From Methanobacteriota archaeon (GTDB taxonomy: Archaea; Methanobacteriota; Methanobacteria; Methanobacteriales; Methanobacteriaceae), in the NCBI GenBank assembly GCA_023436175.1, contig JAEZKE010000015.1:1-33727 (forward strand): 33,727 bases of DNA. Reading direction: 5' to 3'. Positions 17,291-24,248 of this stretch are shown piece by piece. Numbering within the stretch: position 1 is the first letter of the stretch; the number at the start of each line of letters is the position of its first letter. The translations under genes and the position numbers were made by a program. The notes under the pieces were generated by a model. The model was not told where the DNA came from. It was given only the letters and a program-made list of their open reading frames with translations, and did no database searches.

Positions 17291-17696
17291 ACCTTTTCAC
17301 CTGTTTATTATATATTGTTTTATTTAACTAATATATTTAAGTTAAATTTGAAAAATAAAGTCATATATGTTTTATATATCGCTAAATTAACGTAAAATAT
17401 CGTTATTTTAAAAAAATAAGCCTGTAAAATTGTAATCATTTAAATAGTCTTGGCTTGATTATAAAGATTAATATTAAATCTTGATATATAAAGTCATTAG
17501 GTTAATAGGATAGTCTTGAAGGTTTCTTTTAGAGGTATATTTGGGATCTTTCTAACCGCGGTATGAGTAGAGTCAAAAAAGTATTTATGGTTTATTTATG
17601 AATAAATTATTATAAGTATCTTGGATTTTCTATTCGGAATATTTTTTATAATGCTATTGCCCGCAATTCGGATTTTTGGAATCAGGAATTATTAAA
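17291..17696. other. Divergent spacer holding one copy of a 124-base repeat
   Basis: 406 bases without a gene. It includes repeat copy A (17347-17470), with several TATA-like stretches usable on either strand, and at 17583-17598 the 16-mer ATTTATGGTTTATTTA, which also occurs upstream of both PepSY-like copies. Confidence 0.5.
17347..17470 (+). repeat. 124-base dispersed repeat, copy A
   Basis: Aligns without any gap to 19651-19774; by hand count about 89 of 124 positions agree (near 72 percent). Both ends are nearly identical: TTTGAAAAAT at the left, ATTATAAAGATTA at the right. AT-rich bias inflates identity, but the gap-free length match is strong. Confidence 0.65.
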
Positions 17697-18269
17697 ATGG
17701 AAAAACATAGACTGGAAAGTTTCAGTGATGCTGTACTGGCAATTATCATCACAATCATGGTGCTAGAATTGGGTGTTCCACACGGCCCAGATATTTCGGC
17801 ATTGTTTCCTATTATACCTGTATTTCTGGGTTATGTTCTGAGTTTTATTTACGTGGGGATTTACTGGAATAACCACCATCATCTTATCCAAACAGTAAGT
17901 AACGTGTCTGGAAGTATCCTGTGGGCTAACCTTTTTTTACTTTTTTGGTTGTCTCTTTTCCCATTTACCACTGCCTGGATGACTGAAAATCATTTTGCAC
18001 CTTGGCCCACTGTTTTGTATGGTGTAGTACTCCTTATGGCATCTATAGCCTATCCCATTTTGCAAAGTCAGATCATTAAAACTGAAGGAGAACATTCAAA
18101 GCTCAAACAGGCAGTAGGGAGAGATTACAAGGGAAAAATATCAATAGTATGCTACGTTATTGCAATTTGCGCTGCATTGATTTTACCTATAATTGCTCAG
18201 TTATTGTATGTTATAGTAGCTCTCCTTTGGTTGATTCCAGATCGGCGCATTGAAAGAGTTTTAGATTAA
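17697..18269 (+). CDS. TMEM175-family (DUF1211) potassium channel-like membrane protein
   Basis: 190 residues from the ATG at 17697, which has AGGA nine bases upstream; a TTG at 17676 would add seven residues but lacks support, and relatives begin like MEKHRLESFSD. The family signature RxxxFSDAVLAI is at R5-S10-D11. About five to six membrane helices follow, with WNNHHHLI after the second and an Arg-rich cytosolic tail. Archaeal and bacterial TMEM175 proteins form tetrameric K+ channels with a hydrophobic filter built by TM1; a leak role is plausible. It stands alone with spacers on both sides. Confidence 0.88.
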   Translation: MEKHRLESFSDAVLAIIITIMVLELGVPHGPDISALFPIIPVFLGYVLSFIYVGIYWNNHHHLIQTVSNVSGSILWANLFLLFWLSLFPFTTAWMTENHFAPWPTVLYGVVLLMASIAYPILQSQIIKTEGEHSKLKQAVGRDYKGKISIVCYVIAICAALILPIIAQLLYVIVALLWLIPDRRIERVLD

Positions 18270-18700
18270 AAAATCACCTGTAAAATTTTCAGTTGCAGTA
18301 TGTGAATTGCCCAATTTCTATCTCGATAAATACGTAACATGCAACGAAATTTTTTACTTCAATAATTAAAAGAGTGTATGTTGGATTTTGTTTGTAGTAA
18401 GTTTATCTTCCGCTGTTTTTGGGACTGTCAAAAGATTTCTATATATTTTGCACCCGCTGTCCAGTTTCAAAATAGTTTAATTGATTTTATTCCATGTACT
18501 TGTTTGCACTGTATTAATTCTAAAATTCTGCAAGGGGCTATAGTACTCCCTCAGACAATCAATTCAATTTACTATACTAAAATAACCTATTACTTTCTCT
18601 ACTTTTTGAAATAAATAGAATTCAATTGTTATACATTGTCGGAAAATGGTATAAACCATTTACAAAGTATTAGTTTAAAAAATATTTTTTTACGTATTGG
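18270..18700. other. Gene-poor spacer after the TMEM175-like gene
   Basis: 431 bases. The plus frame 18378-18614 is Cys/Phe/Ile-rich with no SD and looks like noise. A minus-strand stretch near 18420-18540 reads protein-like for about 30 codons (for example APCRILELIQCKQVHGIKSI) but is interrupted by stops; it may be a relic. No RNA gene seen. Confidence 0.4.
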
Positions 18701-18976
18701 TCATTTAGTTTCTGTTAGGAAAATTTTCCAGATATACACAACTCTGCTCGGTTTTTTTCCATTTGATTTGCCTTTTTTCGATTTTTTAAAGTTTGGTACA
18801 CTACCTTCCCATAGTTCAACTGTTTTATTCAGGTATTCATCTATTTCTTCACTGTATTTCCTTGTTCCAATTGTATAACAATCATCTTCATTATGAATAT
18901 AACTAATTCCATTACCTTTCTCTTCCATTACTCGGGATATATCAATTAATTTTTGATAAAAAATTTCAGAAACCAT
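18701..18976 (-). CDS. Orphan small protein of unknown function
   Basis: 91 residues. The start is well supported: AAGGAG seven bases before the ATG at 18976. The sequence is soluble, with an acidic N-terminal half (IDISRVMEEKGNGISYIHNE) and a basic segment FKKSKKGKSNGKKPSR near residues 63-78 that could bind nucleic acid or membrane. The pattern MVSEIFYQKLIDISRVMEEKG begins with a clear helix. No family recognised. It lies alone in 1.6 kb of otherwise gene-poor DNA, which suggests a recently acquired or lineage-specific gene. Confidence 0.65.
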   Translation of the reverse strand: MVSEIFYQKLIDISRVMEEKGNGISYIHNEDDCYTIGTRKYSEEIDEYLNKTVELWEGSVPNFKKSKKGKSNGKKPSRVVYIWKIFLTETK

Positions 18977-19443
18977 TTTTTTTACTCCTTATTATCATTT
19001 TTTCCTTAATCCAAGCACAACCAGTTATTAATATAAACTAAATACTAAAATTTATGGTTAATCATTACATTATGTTGTTCATTTCCATAAGCATTACTAC
19101 TAAAAAAATGTCCAAAATTAAATAATTCCAAGCCACTTAATTGGCTTTATGTTCGCTTTGCGAACAATAAAGGGCAGTTTACTATATTTTTACTTAAGCC
19201 TGAACAATCGCAATATCCTCCTGAATTTAACGATAGGGCGGATATAATATTAAATTAATTCTCTCGCCCATTTAGTGGTTTAAAAGAGCCTTTTGATTGA
19301 TTCATATTTAACTGGAAAAAAGAAAAATAAAGTAAATATATCTTACCAAGAAACAATTTGATCAACTGGATTTAAACATTGCATCATGAAATTATCCTAA
19401 GAACCCTCTTATATTAGCAGCTCTTAAAATATTCTCAGTAATT
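18977..19443. other. Gene-poor spacer with two small hairpins
   Basis: 467 bases. Adjacent inverted repeats lie at 19130-19147 (AAGCCA / TGGCTT) and 19150-19166 (TGTTCGC-TTT-GCGAACA). On the minus strand an open frame from about 19506 to a stop at 19392-19394 ends ITENILRAANIRGFLG and looks like the tail of a lost gene. No complete gene seen. Confidence 0.45.
19150..19166. repeat. Perfect 7-base hairpin
   Basis: TGTTCGC-TTT-GCGAACA, unusually GC-rich for this spacer. A second 6-base inverted repeat sits immediately before it (19130-19147). Could be a transcript-end structure or an element end; no T-run follows. Confidence 0.45.
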
Positions 19444-19750
19444 GTGGGGTCCTGTTTCTTCCCGACTGCAGAATACATCTCTTGATGTTCTTCTTTTAAT
19501 TGATGAGTTTAAAACCAGGTTCGAAAAAATTGGTGAAATAGCAAAAGAAATCGCTAAAAAAGATGGCAGGAACATTGTAAATTATGAAGATGCTGAAGAA
19601 GCACTAAAACAAATAAGGATAAAATTATTTATTCTTTGTGAGATAGAATATTTGAAAAATAAAGTTAAATATGTCTTATATAACCATAAATTGAAGGAAA
19701 ATACTGTTATTTTTGGAAAAAAAGGTTATAAGCTTCTAATTTATCTTTAG
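19444..19750 (+). pseudogene. Histone-fold-like ORF lacking its first helix, probable remnant
   Basis: The frame begins at best with TTG (19442) and has no SD. The stretch IGEIAKEIAKKDGRNIVNYE followed by DAEEALKQI aligns with helix 2, loop 2 and helix 3 of archaeal histones (HMfB: IASEAIKLARHAGRKTIKAE then DIELAV), keeping the GR of loop 2 and the ED that begins helix 3. The 25 residues before GR align with helix 2 without gaps. Helix 1 and a start codon are missing. The 3' end runs into repeat copy B. I infer a truncated, probably dead histone-family gene; a divergent intact protein with an unseen start is less likely. Confidence 0.45.
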
Positions 19751-19774
19751 ATCAGGACTTAATTATAAAGATTA
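19651..19774 (+). repeat. 124-base dispersed repeat, copy B
   Basis: Partner of 17347-17470, same strand, same length, exactly 2304 bases away. It covers the 3' part of the histone-like frame and ends about 130 bases before tfrB. Confidence 0.65.
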
Positions 19775-19902
19775 AATATAAGATCGTATAAATTGGAATA
19801 CGAATATCATAAATTAAACTATATTTTTAAATATCTAATCAAATTAATTAATTTAACTTAAAAATTATTTTAAACAACTTTCAAAAAAATCCGGAGATAG
19901 AA

Positions 19903-21390
19903 ATGATAGAAATTAAAGTTTTAAGATATGATCCAGCAAAAGACGAAAAACCATACTATGAAACATATGAGGTTGAAGAAAAGGAAAAAATGAAAGTCCT
20001 TGACGCTTTAAATTATATCAACCATAAATACGGTGCAGGTATAGCTTACAGGTGTTCATGCAGGGCTGGACAGTGTGGATCATGCGCTTTAAAGGTAAAC
20101 GGCGAAGTTAAACTGGCATGTAAGGCTGAAATAGAGGATAATGCAGTTATCGAACCTCTTGATTTTGACGTTTTAAAAGATCTGGTTGTAGACCGAAGCG
20201 AAATTGAAAATAAGATTAAAGAGATGAAACTTTCTTTGAAGGGAGAAGAAGTACCTCAAGACAGCGAAATGTGTCTTGAAATCTTAAAACCAGAAGAATA
20301 CGAGGATTCAAAGAAATTAAGGGGATGTATAGAATGTTTCTCATGTCTATCTGCATGTCCTGTTATAAAAGAGACTTCTGAATTTGCAGGTCCGTATTTC
20401 ATGCGCGACATTTCAAAATTTGCACTTGATCCGCGTAATAAGGAAGACCGTGCTAAATTCGGGTTTGATGAGGGTCTTTATTACTGTACAACATGCGGAA
20501 AATGTGCAGAAGTATGTCCTAAGGAAATAAGCACTGTAGGTGGGGCAATTGAGAAGTTAAGGGAAATTGCATGCCGTGAAGGTGTTGGTCCTCTCCCTGC
20601 GCACAAAGAAGTTAAGGACTTAATTGCACGCACCGGCAGATCAGTTGAACCCCTTGAAGAAGGGTTTATTAAAGCAGTTTCTGGCAAAAATAAAAGAAAA
20701 TCAAATATAGCATTCTTTACAGGCTGTCTTGTAGACTACAGGCAGCAGGAAGTAGGATTTGCACTGCTTAAAGTTTTAGAAAATAACAACGTGGACATAA
20801 TTGTACCTGAAGACCAGGTGTGCTGCGGTTCTCCAATGATTAGAACTGGACAGACTGACATAGTAAAAGAGCTGGCTTTGAAAAATAAAGAAGTTTTCAA
20901 AGACTATGATACAATAATAACTGTATGTGCCGGGTGCGGGGCGACTCTAAAGAAAGATTACCCAAAATTTGGTGTTAACTTCAACGTGGTTGATATCAGC
21001 GAATTCCTGGCTGATAACTTAAACACTGAGGATATGAAGCCTTTAAATATGAAGGTAACTTACCATGACCCATGTCATCTGAATCGAGTTCAGGGAATCA
21101 ATAAAGAACCCCGTGAAATTTTAAAGAAAATTAAAGGGCTTGAACTCGTGGAAATGGAAAAACCGAACCAGTGCTGCGGCGCTGGTGGAGGAGTACGCGC
21201 TGGAAAACCCGAAATTGCAGCAGCATTGGGTAAGAAAAAGGCAGAGATGATTAAAAAACTGGATGTGGATGCAGTTGTAACCATCTGCCCATTTTGCCAG
21301 ATTAACATAGATGCTGAACTTAAAAAAGAAGGTGTCGATGTTCCTGTATTAAATATTTTAAAACTTCTTGAAATGGCTTATGAAAAATAA
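19903..21390 (+). CDS. tfrB: CoM/CoB-linked fumarate reductase (thiol:fumarate reductase) subunit B
   Basis: 495 residues, as expected for TfrB. N-terminal [2Fe-2S] domain with C53, C58, C61 and C73 (CRAGQCGSC). Two [4Fe-4S] sites: C142-C145-C148-C152 (CIECFSCLSACP) and C195-C198-C201-C205 (CTTCGKCAEVCP). The C-terminal part is HdrB-like with two CCG domains (CCGSPM at 307, CCGAGG at 424). TfrAB oxidises CoM-SH and CoB-SH to the heterodisulfide while reducing fumarate to succinate for biosynthesis; TfrB carries the thiol-oxidising side. The flavin subunit tfrA is not in the window. SD CCGGAG precedes the ATG. trmJ follows after 32 bases. Confidence 0.94.
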   Translation: MIEIKVLRYDPAKDEKPYYETYEVEEKEKMKVLDALNYINHKYGAGIAYRCSCRAGQCGSCALKVNGEVKLACKAEIEDNAVIEPLDFDVLKDLVVDRSEIENKIKEMKLSLKGEEVPQDSEMCLEILKPEEYEDSKKLRGCIECFSCLSACPVIKETSEFAGPYFMRDISKFALDPRNKEDRAKFGFDEGLYYCTTCGKCAEVCPKEISTVGGAIEKLREIACREGVGPLPAHKEVKDLIARTGRSVEPLEEGFIKAVSGKNKRKSNIAFFTGCLVDYRQQEVGFALLKVLENNNVDIIVPEDQVCCGSPMIRTGQTDIVKELALKNKEVFKDYDTIITVCAGCGATLKKDYPKFGVNFNVVDISEFLADNLNTEDMKPLNMKVTYHDPCHLNRVQGINKEPREILKKIKGLELVEMEKPNQCCGAGGGVRAGKPEIAAALGKKKAEMIKKLDVDAVVTICPFCQINIDAELKKEGVDVPVLNILKLLEMAYEK

Positions 21391-21422
21391 GCCATTCTAT
21401 TAATTTTAGAGAGTATAAAAAT

Positions 21423-22121
21423 ATGATTTATGTAGTTTTTGTTGAACCAGAATCTCCTGGAAACATAGGTTTTCTTGCAAGGACCATGAAAAATTTTGCT
21501 TTCAACGATTTAGTACTTATTAATCCTTGTGAATTGAAAAACGAAGCTTATTATCAAGCAATGCATGCAAAAGATATCATATGGAACCATAAAGATTATG
21601 GTTCCCTTGAAGAGTTCATTGAAGCTGAAAAAATAGATTTTACAGTTGGTACAACACGTATGGCTGGTGGAAGTTATAATGTTTCGAGAATTGCAGTTAC
21701 TCCTGAACAGTTTGCAGAATCATTAAATATAACTGGAAATATTGCCATAGTATTTGGGAGAGAAGGTAATGGTCTTTATAATGAGGAGATTGCCCTCTGT
21801 GATGTGGTTGTAACCATCCCTACAAATGATGAGTACCCTGTATTAAACATTTCCCACGCTGCAGCAATTGTATTGTATGAATTATTTAAAAAAGAAAAGA
21901 ATTATCCTAGAGAGGAGCTTGAAGTAGCTTCAAAATCTGAAAAAGAACTTTTAATTGAAGAAATGGATGATTTAATTAAGTACACAGGCTACCCTGAACA
22001 TAAAATGAAAACAGCATCTACTGTTTTTAAAAATATTATAGGGCGAGCATTTATCTCTGGAAGGGAAGCACACACATTGATAGGGACTTTAAGAAGAATA
22101 GGGCTGAGATTAAAAGAATAA
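21423..22121 (+). CDS. trmJ: tRNA 2'-O-ribose methyltransferase, TrmJ type (SPOUT)
   Basis: 232 residues. SPOUT signature motifs: VFVEPESPGNIGFLARTMKN at the N-terminus, IVFGREGNGLYNEEIALCD in the middle, and IPTNDEYPVLNISHAAAIVL forming the knotted AdoMet site. Archaeal TrmJ homologues methylate the 2'-OH of residue 32 in tRNA anticodon loops. The C-terminal extension (about 160-232) is the usual TrmJ tail. It lies between tfrB and the DUF1512 gene, both in the same direction, and probably is co-transcribed with them. Family call is strong; exact target residue is inferred. Confidence 0.9.
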   Translation: MIYVVFVEPESPGNIGFLARTMKNFAFNDLVLINPCELKNEAYYQAMHAKDIIWNHKDYGSLEEFIEAEKIDFTVGTTRMAGGSYNVSRIAVTPEQFAESLNITGNIAIVFGREGNGLYNEEIALCDVVVTIPTNDEYPVLNISHAAAIVLYELFKKEKNYPREELEVASKSEKELLIEEMDDLIKYTGYPEHKMKTASTVFKNIIGRAFISGREAHTLIGTLRRIGLRLKE

Positions 22122-22135
22122 TGTGGAGGAACAAG

Positions 22136-23275
22136 ATGGCATTATTTGGATTAAGTCCGTTTGATATTATTGGGATACTAATAATTGTTTTACTCATTTT
22201 TCTAATTCCATGGATTATACGGGTAAGAGCTTTATCCAGTGTTACAAAGGCTGCACTTGAATTGGAGAATATGGTTCAGGAATCTAAGGAACTTCTTATA
22301 AAGATGTCTAAAGAAAAGGGAAAGCCAGTTCTTGACCCCTCAGATACCATTAATGGATTTATGGAATTCTTTGTAGTTCCTCCAGTAGATCTTGATCCTA
22401 ATGGACTTGTAAAAAAGTTTGAGAAAATTCTGGATCTTAGTGAAGAGAGATTTAAACAGATGGTAAAAGAGGTAGCTCCTTTAGCTGATCAGGAAACCAA
22501 AGCAAACATTGTGATGACTTTAAAAGCCACGCTGGCTATTAATGATGTTGCAAAACAGGTAAGACATAATTTAGAGCTTGGAAGAAAGGGGAACTTACAG
22601 ATATTATTGATGCTCCAGATGAGTATTCCCTTAATTATGAGAATTGTAAAAGCCCAGTTTGAAGGGGCAAAAACATTTTCTGAAGGAAAACCAATTGGAG
22701 ATGGTGCAGGTCCAATAGTAGCAGGTCTGCTCATGAAAGATTATAAAAATGAGTATGTAACTGAGATTGAAGATATGTTCGTTGCTAAAAAGAGAATGGA
22801 TGAACGTGATCTGGTTATAGCCCGTGCAAAAGGTCCAGGAGCCCGAGTTGGAAGGGTTGGAAAGGTAGTCAAATCTATCCTTGCAAAAGAAAATATAGAT
22901 AAAATAATAACAGTAGATGCAGCAGTTAAACTTGAAGGAGAAGAAACAGGAAAAGTAGCGCGGGGTATTGGAGTTGTAATTGGAGGTTCTGGAGTAGATA
23001 AATGGGCTATAGAAGAAGAAATTGTTAAAAGAGATATTGAAATTGATGCCGTTATTGTGAAGATGAGTCCTGAAGAAGCTATAAGTAACATGAACCAGAA
23101 GATTGCAGATGCTGCACTTGAGGCATTTGAAATAGTGCAAAAATTAATTTTCAATTCTCCTGATGACACTAATATTCTTGTAGTTGGGGTTGGGAACAGC
23201 TGCGGAATTAAAAATATTTTAGATGATATATCACAGATAGAAATTAAAAAGGTAGAGGAAATAGATAATAAATGA
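22136..23275 (+). CDS. DUF1512 archaeal membrane-anchored protein
   Basis: 379 residues from the ATG at 22136, chosen because GGAGG lies exactly six bases upstream; an ATG at 22121 overlaps the trmJ stop and would have no room for that SD. One N-terminal membrane helix (FDIIGILIIVLLIFLIPWII, residues about 8-27), the rest cytosolic. Conserved-looking blocks include IVARAKGPGARVGRVGK-like basic Gly/Arg segment and IGVVIGGSGVDKW. DUF1512 is a conserved archaeal family without a known function. The close spacing to trmJ suggests co-expression. Confidence 0.85.
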   Translation: MALFGLSPFDIIGILIIVLLIFLIPWIIRVRALSSVTKAALELENMVQESKELLIKMSKEKGKPVLDPSDTINGFMEFFVVPPVDLDPNGLVKKFEKILDLSEERFKQMVKEVAPLADQETKANIVMTLKATLAINDVAKQVRHNLELGRKGNLQILLMLQMSIPLIMRIVKAQFEGAKTFSEGKPIGDGAGPIVAGLLMKDYKNEYVTEIEDMFVAKKRMDERDLVIARAKGPGARVGRVGKVVKSILAKENIDKIITVDAAVKLEGEETGKVARGIGVVIGGSGVDKWAIEEEIVKRDIEIDAVIVKMSPEEAISNMNQKIADAALEAFEIVQKLIFNSPDDTNILVVGVGNSCGIKNILDDISQIEIKKVEEIDNK

Positions 23276-23347
23276 TAATATAACTATTTTTAGAAGATAT
23301 ATTTTAAAAGTATTTTATGAAAGTCACTGTAACTCTTTGATAATCTG

Positions 23348-23412
23348 GATATGCAGATATGGTTATACTGAATTTTAAGATATAAACCGAGTTTAATGGT
23401 AAGCACGGCTAT
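23348..23412 (+). repeat. Duplicated dcd leader, copy 1
   Basis: Matches the region just upstream of and including the dcd start (23469-23545) with a few gaps: both contain ATGCAGATA, GAATTT(T)AA(A)GATATAAA and GGTAAGCA(C/T)GGCTAT. Here the ATG is ACG, and the following frame stops soon, so it is not a coding start. Confidence 0.6.
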
Positions 23413-23468
23413 ATGTGTACAGTGAGGCCATTTTATTAAATTGTTGCACTTACTATAAATCTATATAA

Positions 23469-23545
23469 TAGATGCAGATACAATTATCATTAGTGAATTT
23501 AAAGATATAAATGATTTAAATGTTTAAGAGGGTAAGCATGGCTAT
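23469..23545 (+). repeat. Duplicated dcd leader, copy 2 (includes the dcd start)
   Basis: Second copy, carrying the functional SD GAGGG and the ATG at 23538. It also holds the extra bases TTTAAGAG that are absent from copy 1. Confidence 0.6.
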
Positions 23546-24146
23546 TTTAAGCGATAAACATATTATAGAATACCTTGATGCGGGAAAAATTGTTATAGAT
23601 CCCCTTGATAATCCAGATATACAGATACAACCATCATCGGTAGATTTAAGGATAGGAAACGAGTTTAAAGGTTTCAAAATAATTAGAAAACCATGTATAG
23701 ATCCAATGGATGAATCAGATATTGATTCTTATATGGAATCCTTTTATATAGATGAAGGGGAACCTTTTATAATTCATCCGGGGGAATTTGCCCTCGCTAC
23801 AACTTATGAAACTATAAAGTTGCCAGATGATATCGTTGCAAGGGTTGAAGGCCGATCATCTATGGGAAGGCTTGGTGTAACCATGCACGTTACGGCAGGT
23901 TACATAGACCCTGGATTCCATGGAAAAATCACGCTCGAAATTTCAAATATTGGTAAAATGCCCGTAGCATTGTATACTGGGCAAAGGGTTTGTCAAATAG
24001 TCTTTGAAACCATGACATCTCCATCAGAAAGGCCTTATGGACATCCTGAAAGAGATAGTAAATATATGGGTCAAAAACGCCCGGAATCAAGTAGAATCAA
24101 ATATGATAAGGATTTACTTAAAAAAGTGGCCCTTAAAAAGGATTAA
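23538..24146 (+). CDS. dcd: dCTP deaminase (possibly bifunctional dCTP deaminase/dUTPase)
   Basis: 202 residues from the ATG at 23538, which has GAGGG at SD distance and gives the normal Dcd start MAILSDKHI; the upstream ATG at 23520 would add six atypical residues. Core motifs: QPSSVDLRIGNEF near residue 35, then VEGRSSMGRLGVTMHVTAGY and IDPGFHGKITLEISN, which supply the active site, and the C-terminal KYMGQKRPE. It converts dCTP to dUTP, or directly to dUMP if bifunctional as in Methanocaldococcus; sequence alone does not decide. Homotrimeric, cytosolic nucleotide metabolism. Confidence 0.9.
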   Translation: MAILSDKHIIEYLDAGKIVIDPLDNPDIQIQPSSVDLRIGNEFKGFKIIRKPCIDPMDESDIDSYMESFYIDEGEPFIIHPGEFALATTYETIKLPDDIVARVEGRSSMGRLGVTMHVTAGYIDPGFHGKITLEISNIGKMPVALYTGQRVCQIVFETMTSPSERPYGHPERDSKYMGQKRPESSRIKYDKDLLKKVALKKD

Positions 24147-24248
24147 ATTAACTATAAATTGATCTGATATTTGATTTTTAGATTTTAACTTATTATTTAT
24201 TTTAAATTTATCTATTTACAGTTTGATTTGATAAAAAGAGATGATACT

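Noticed and set aside
18378..18614. 78-codon plus-strand frame after the TMEM175-like gene
   Set aside because: No SD; Cys/Phe/Ile/Tyr-rich as expected from T-rich noise.
19510..19535. GGTTCGA sequence resembling a tRNA T-loop
   Set aside because: No acceptor, D or anticodon stem can be folded around it; it is inside the histone-like frame.
22631..23169. Two long minus-strand frames opposite the DUF1512 gene
   Set aside because: Low-complexity mirror translations (Phe/Asn/Ser/Cys-rich, or Ser/Thr/Ile-rich) without start signals.
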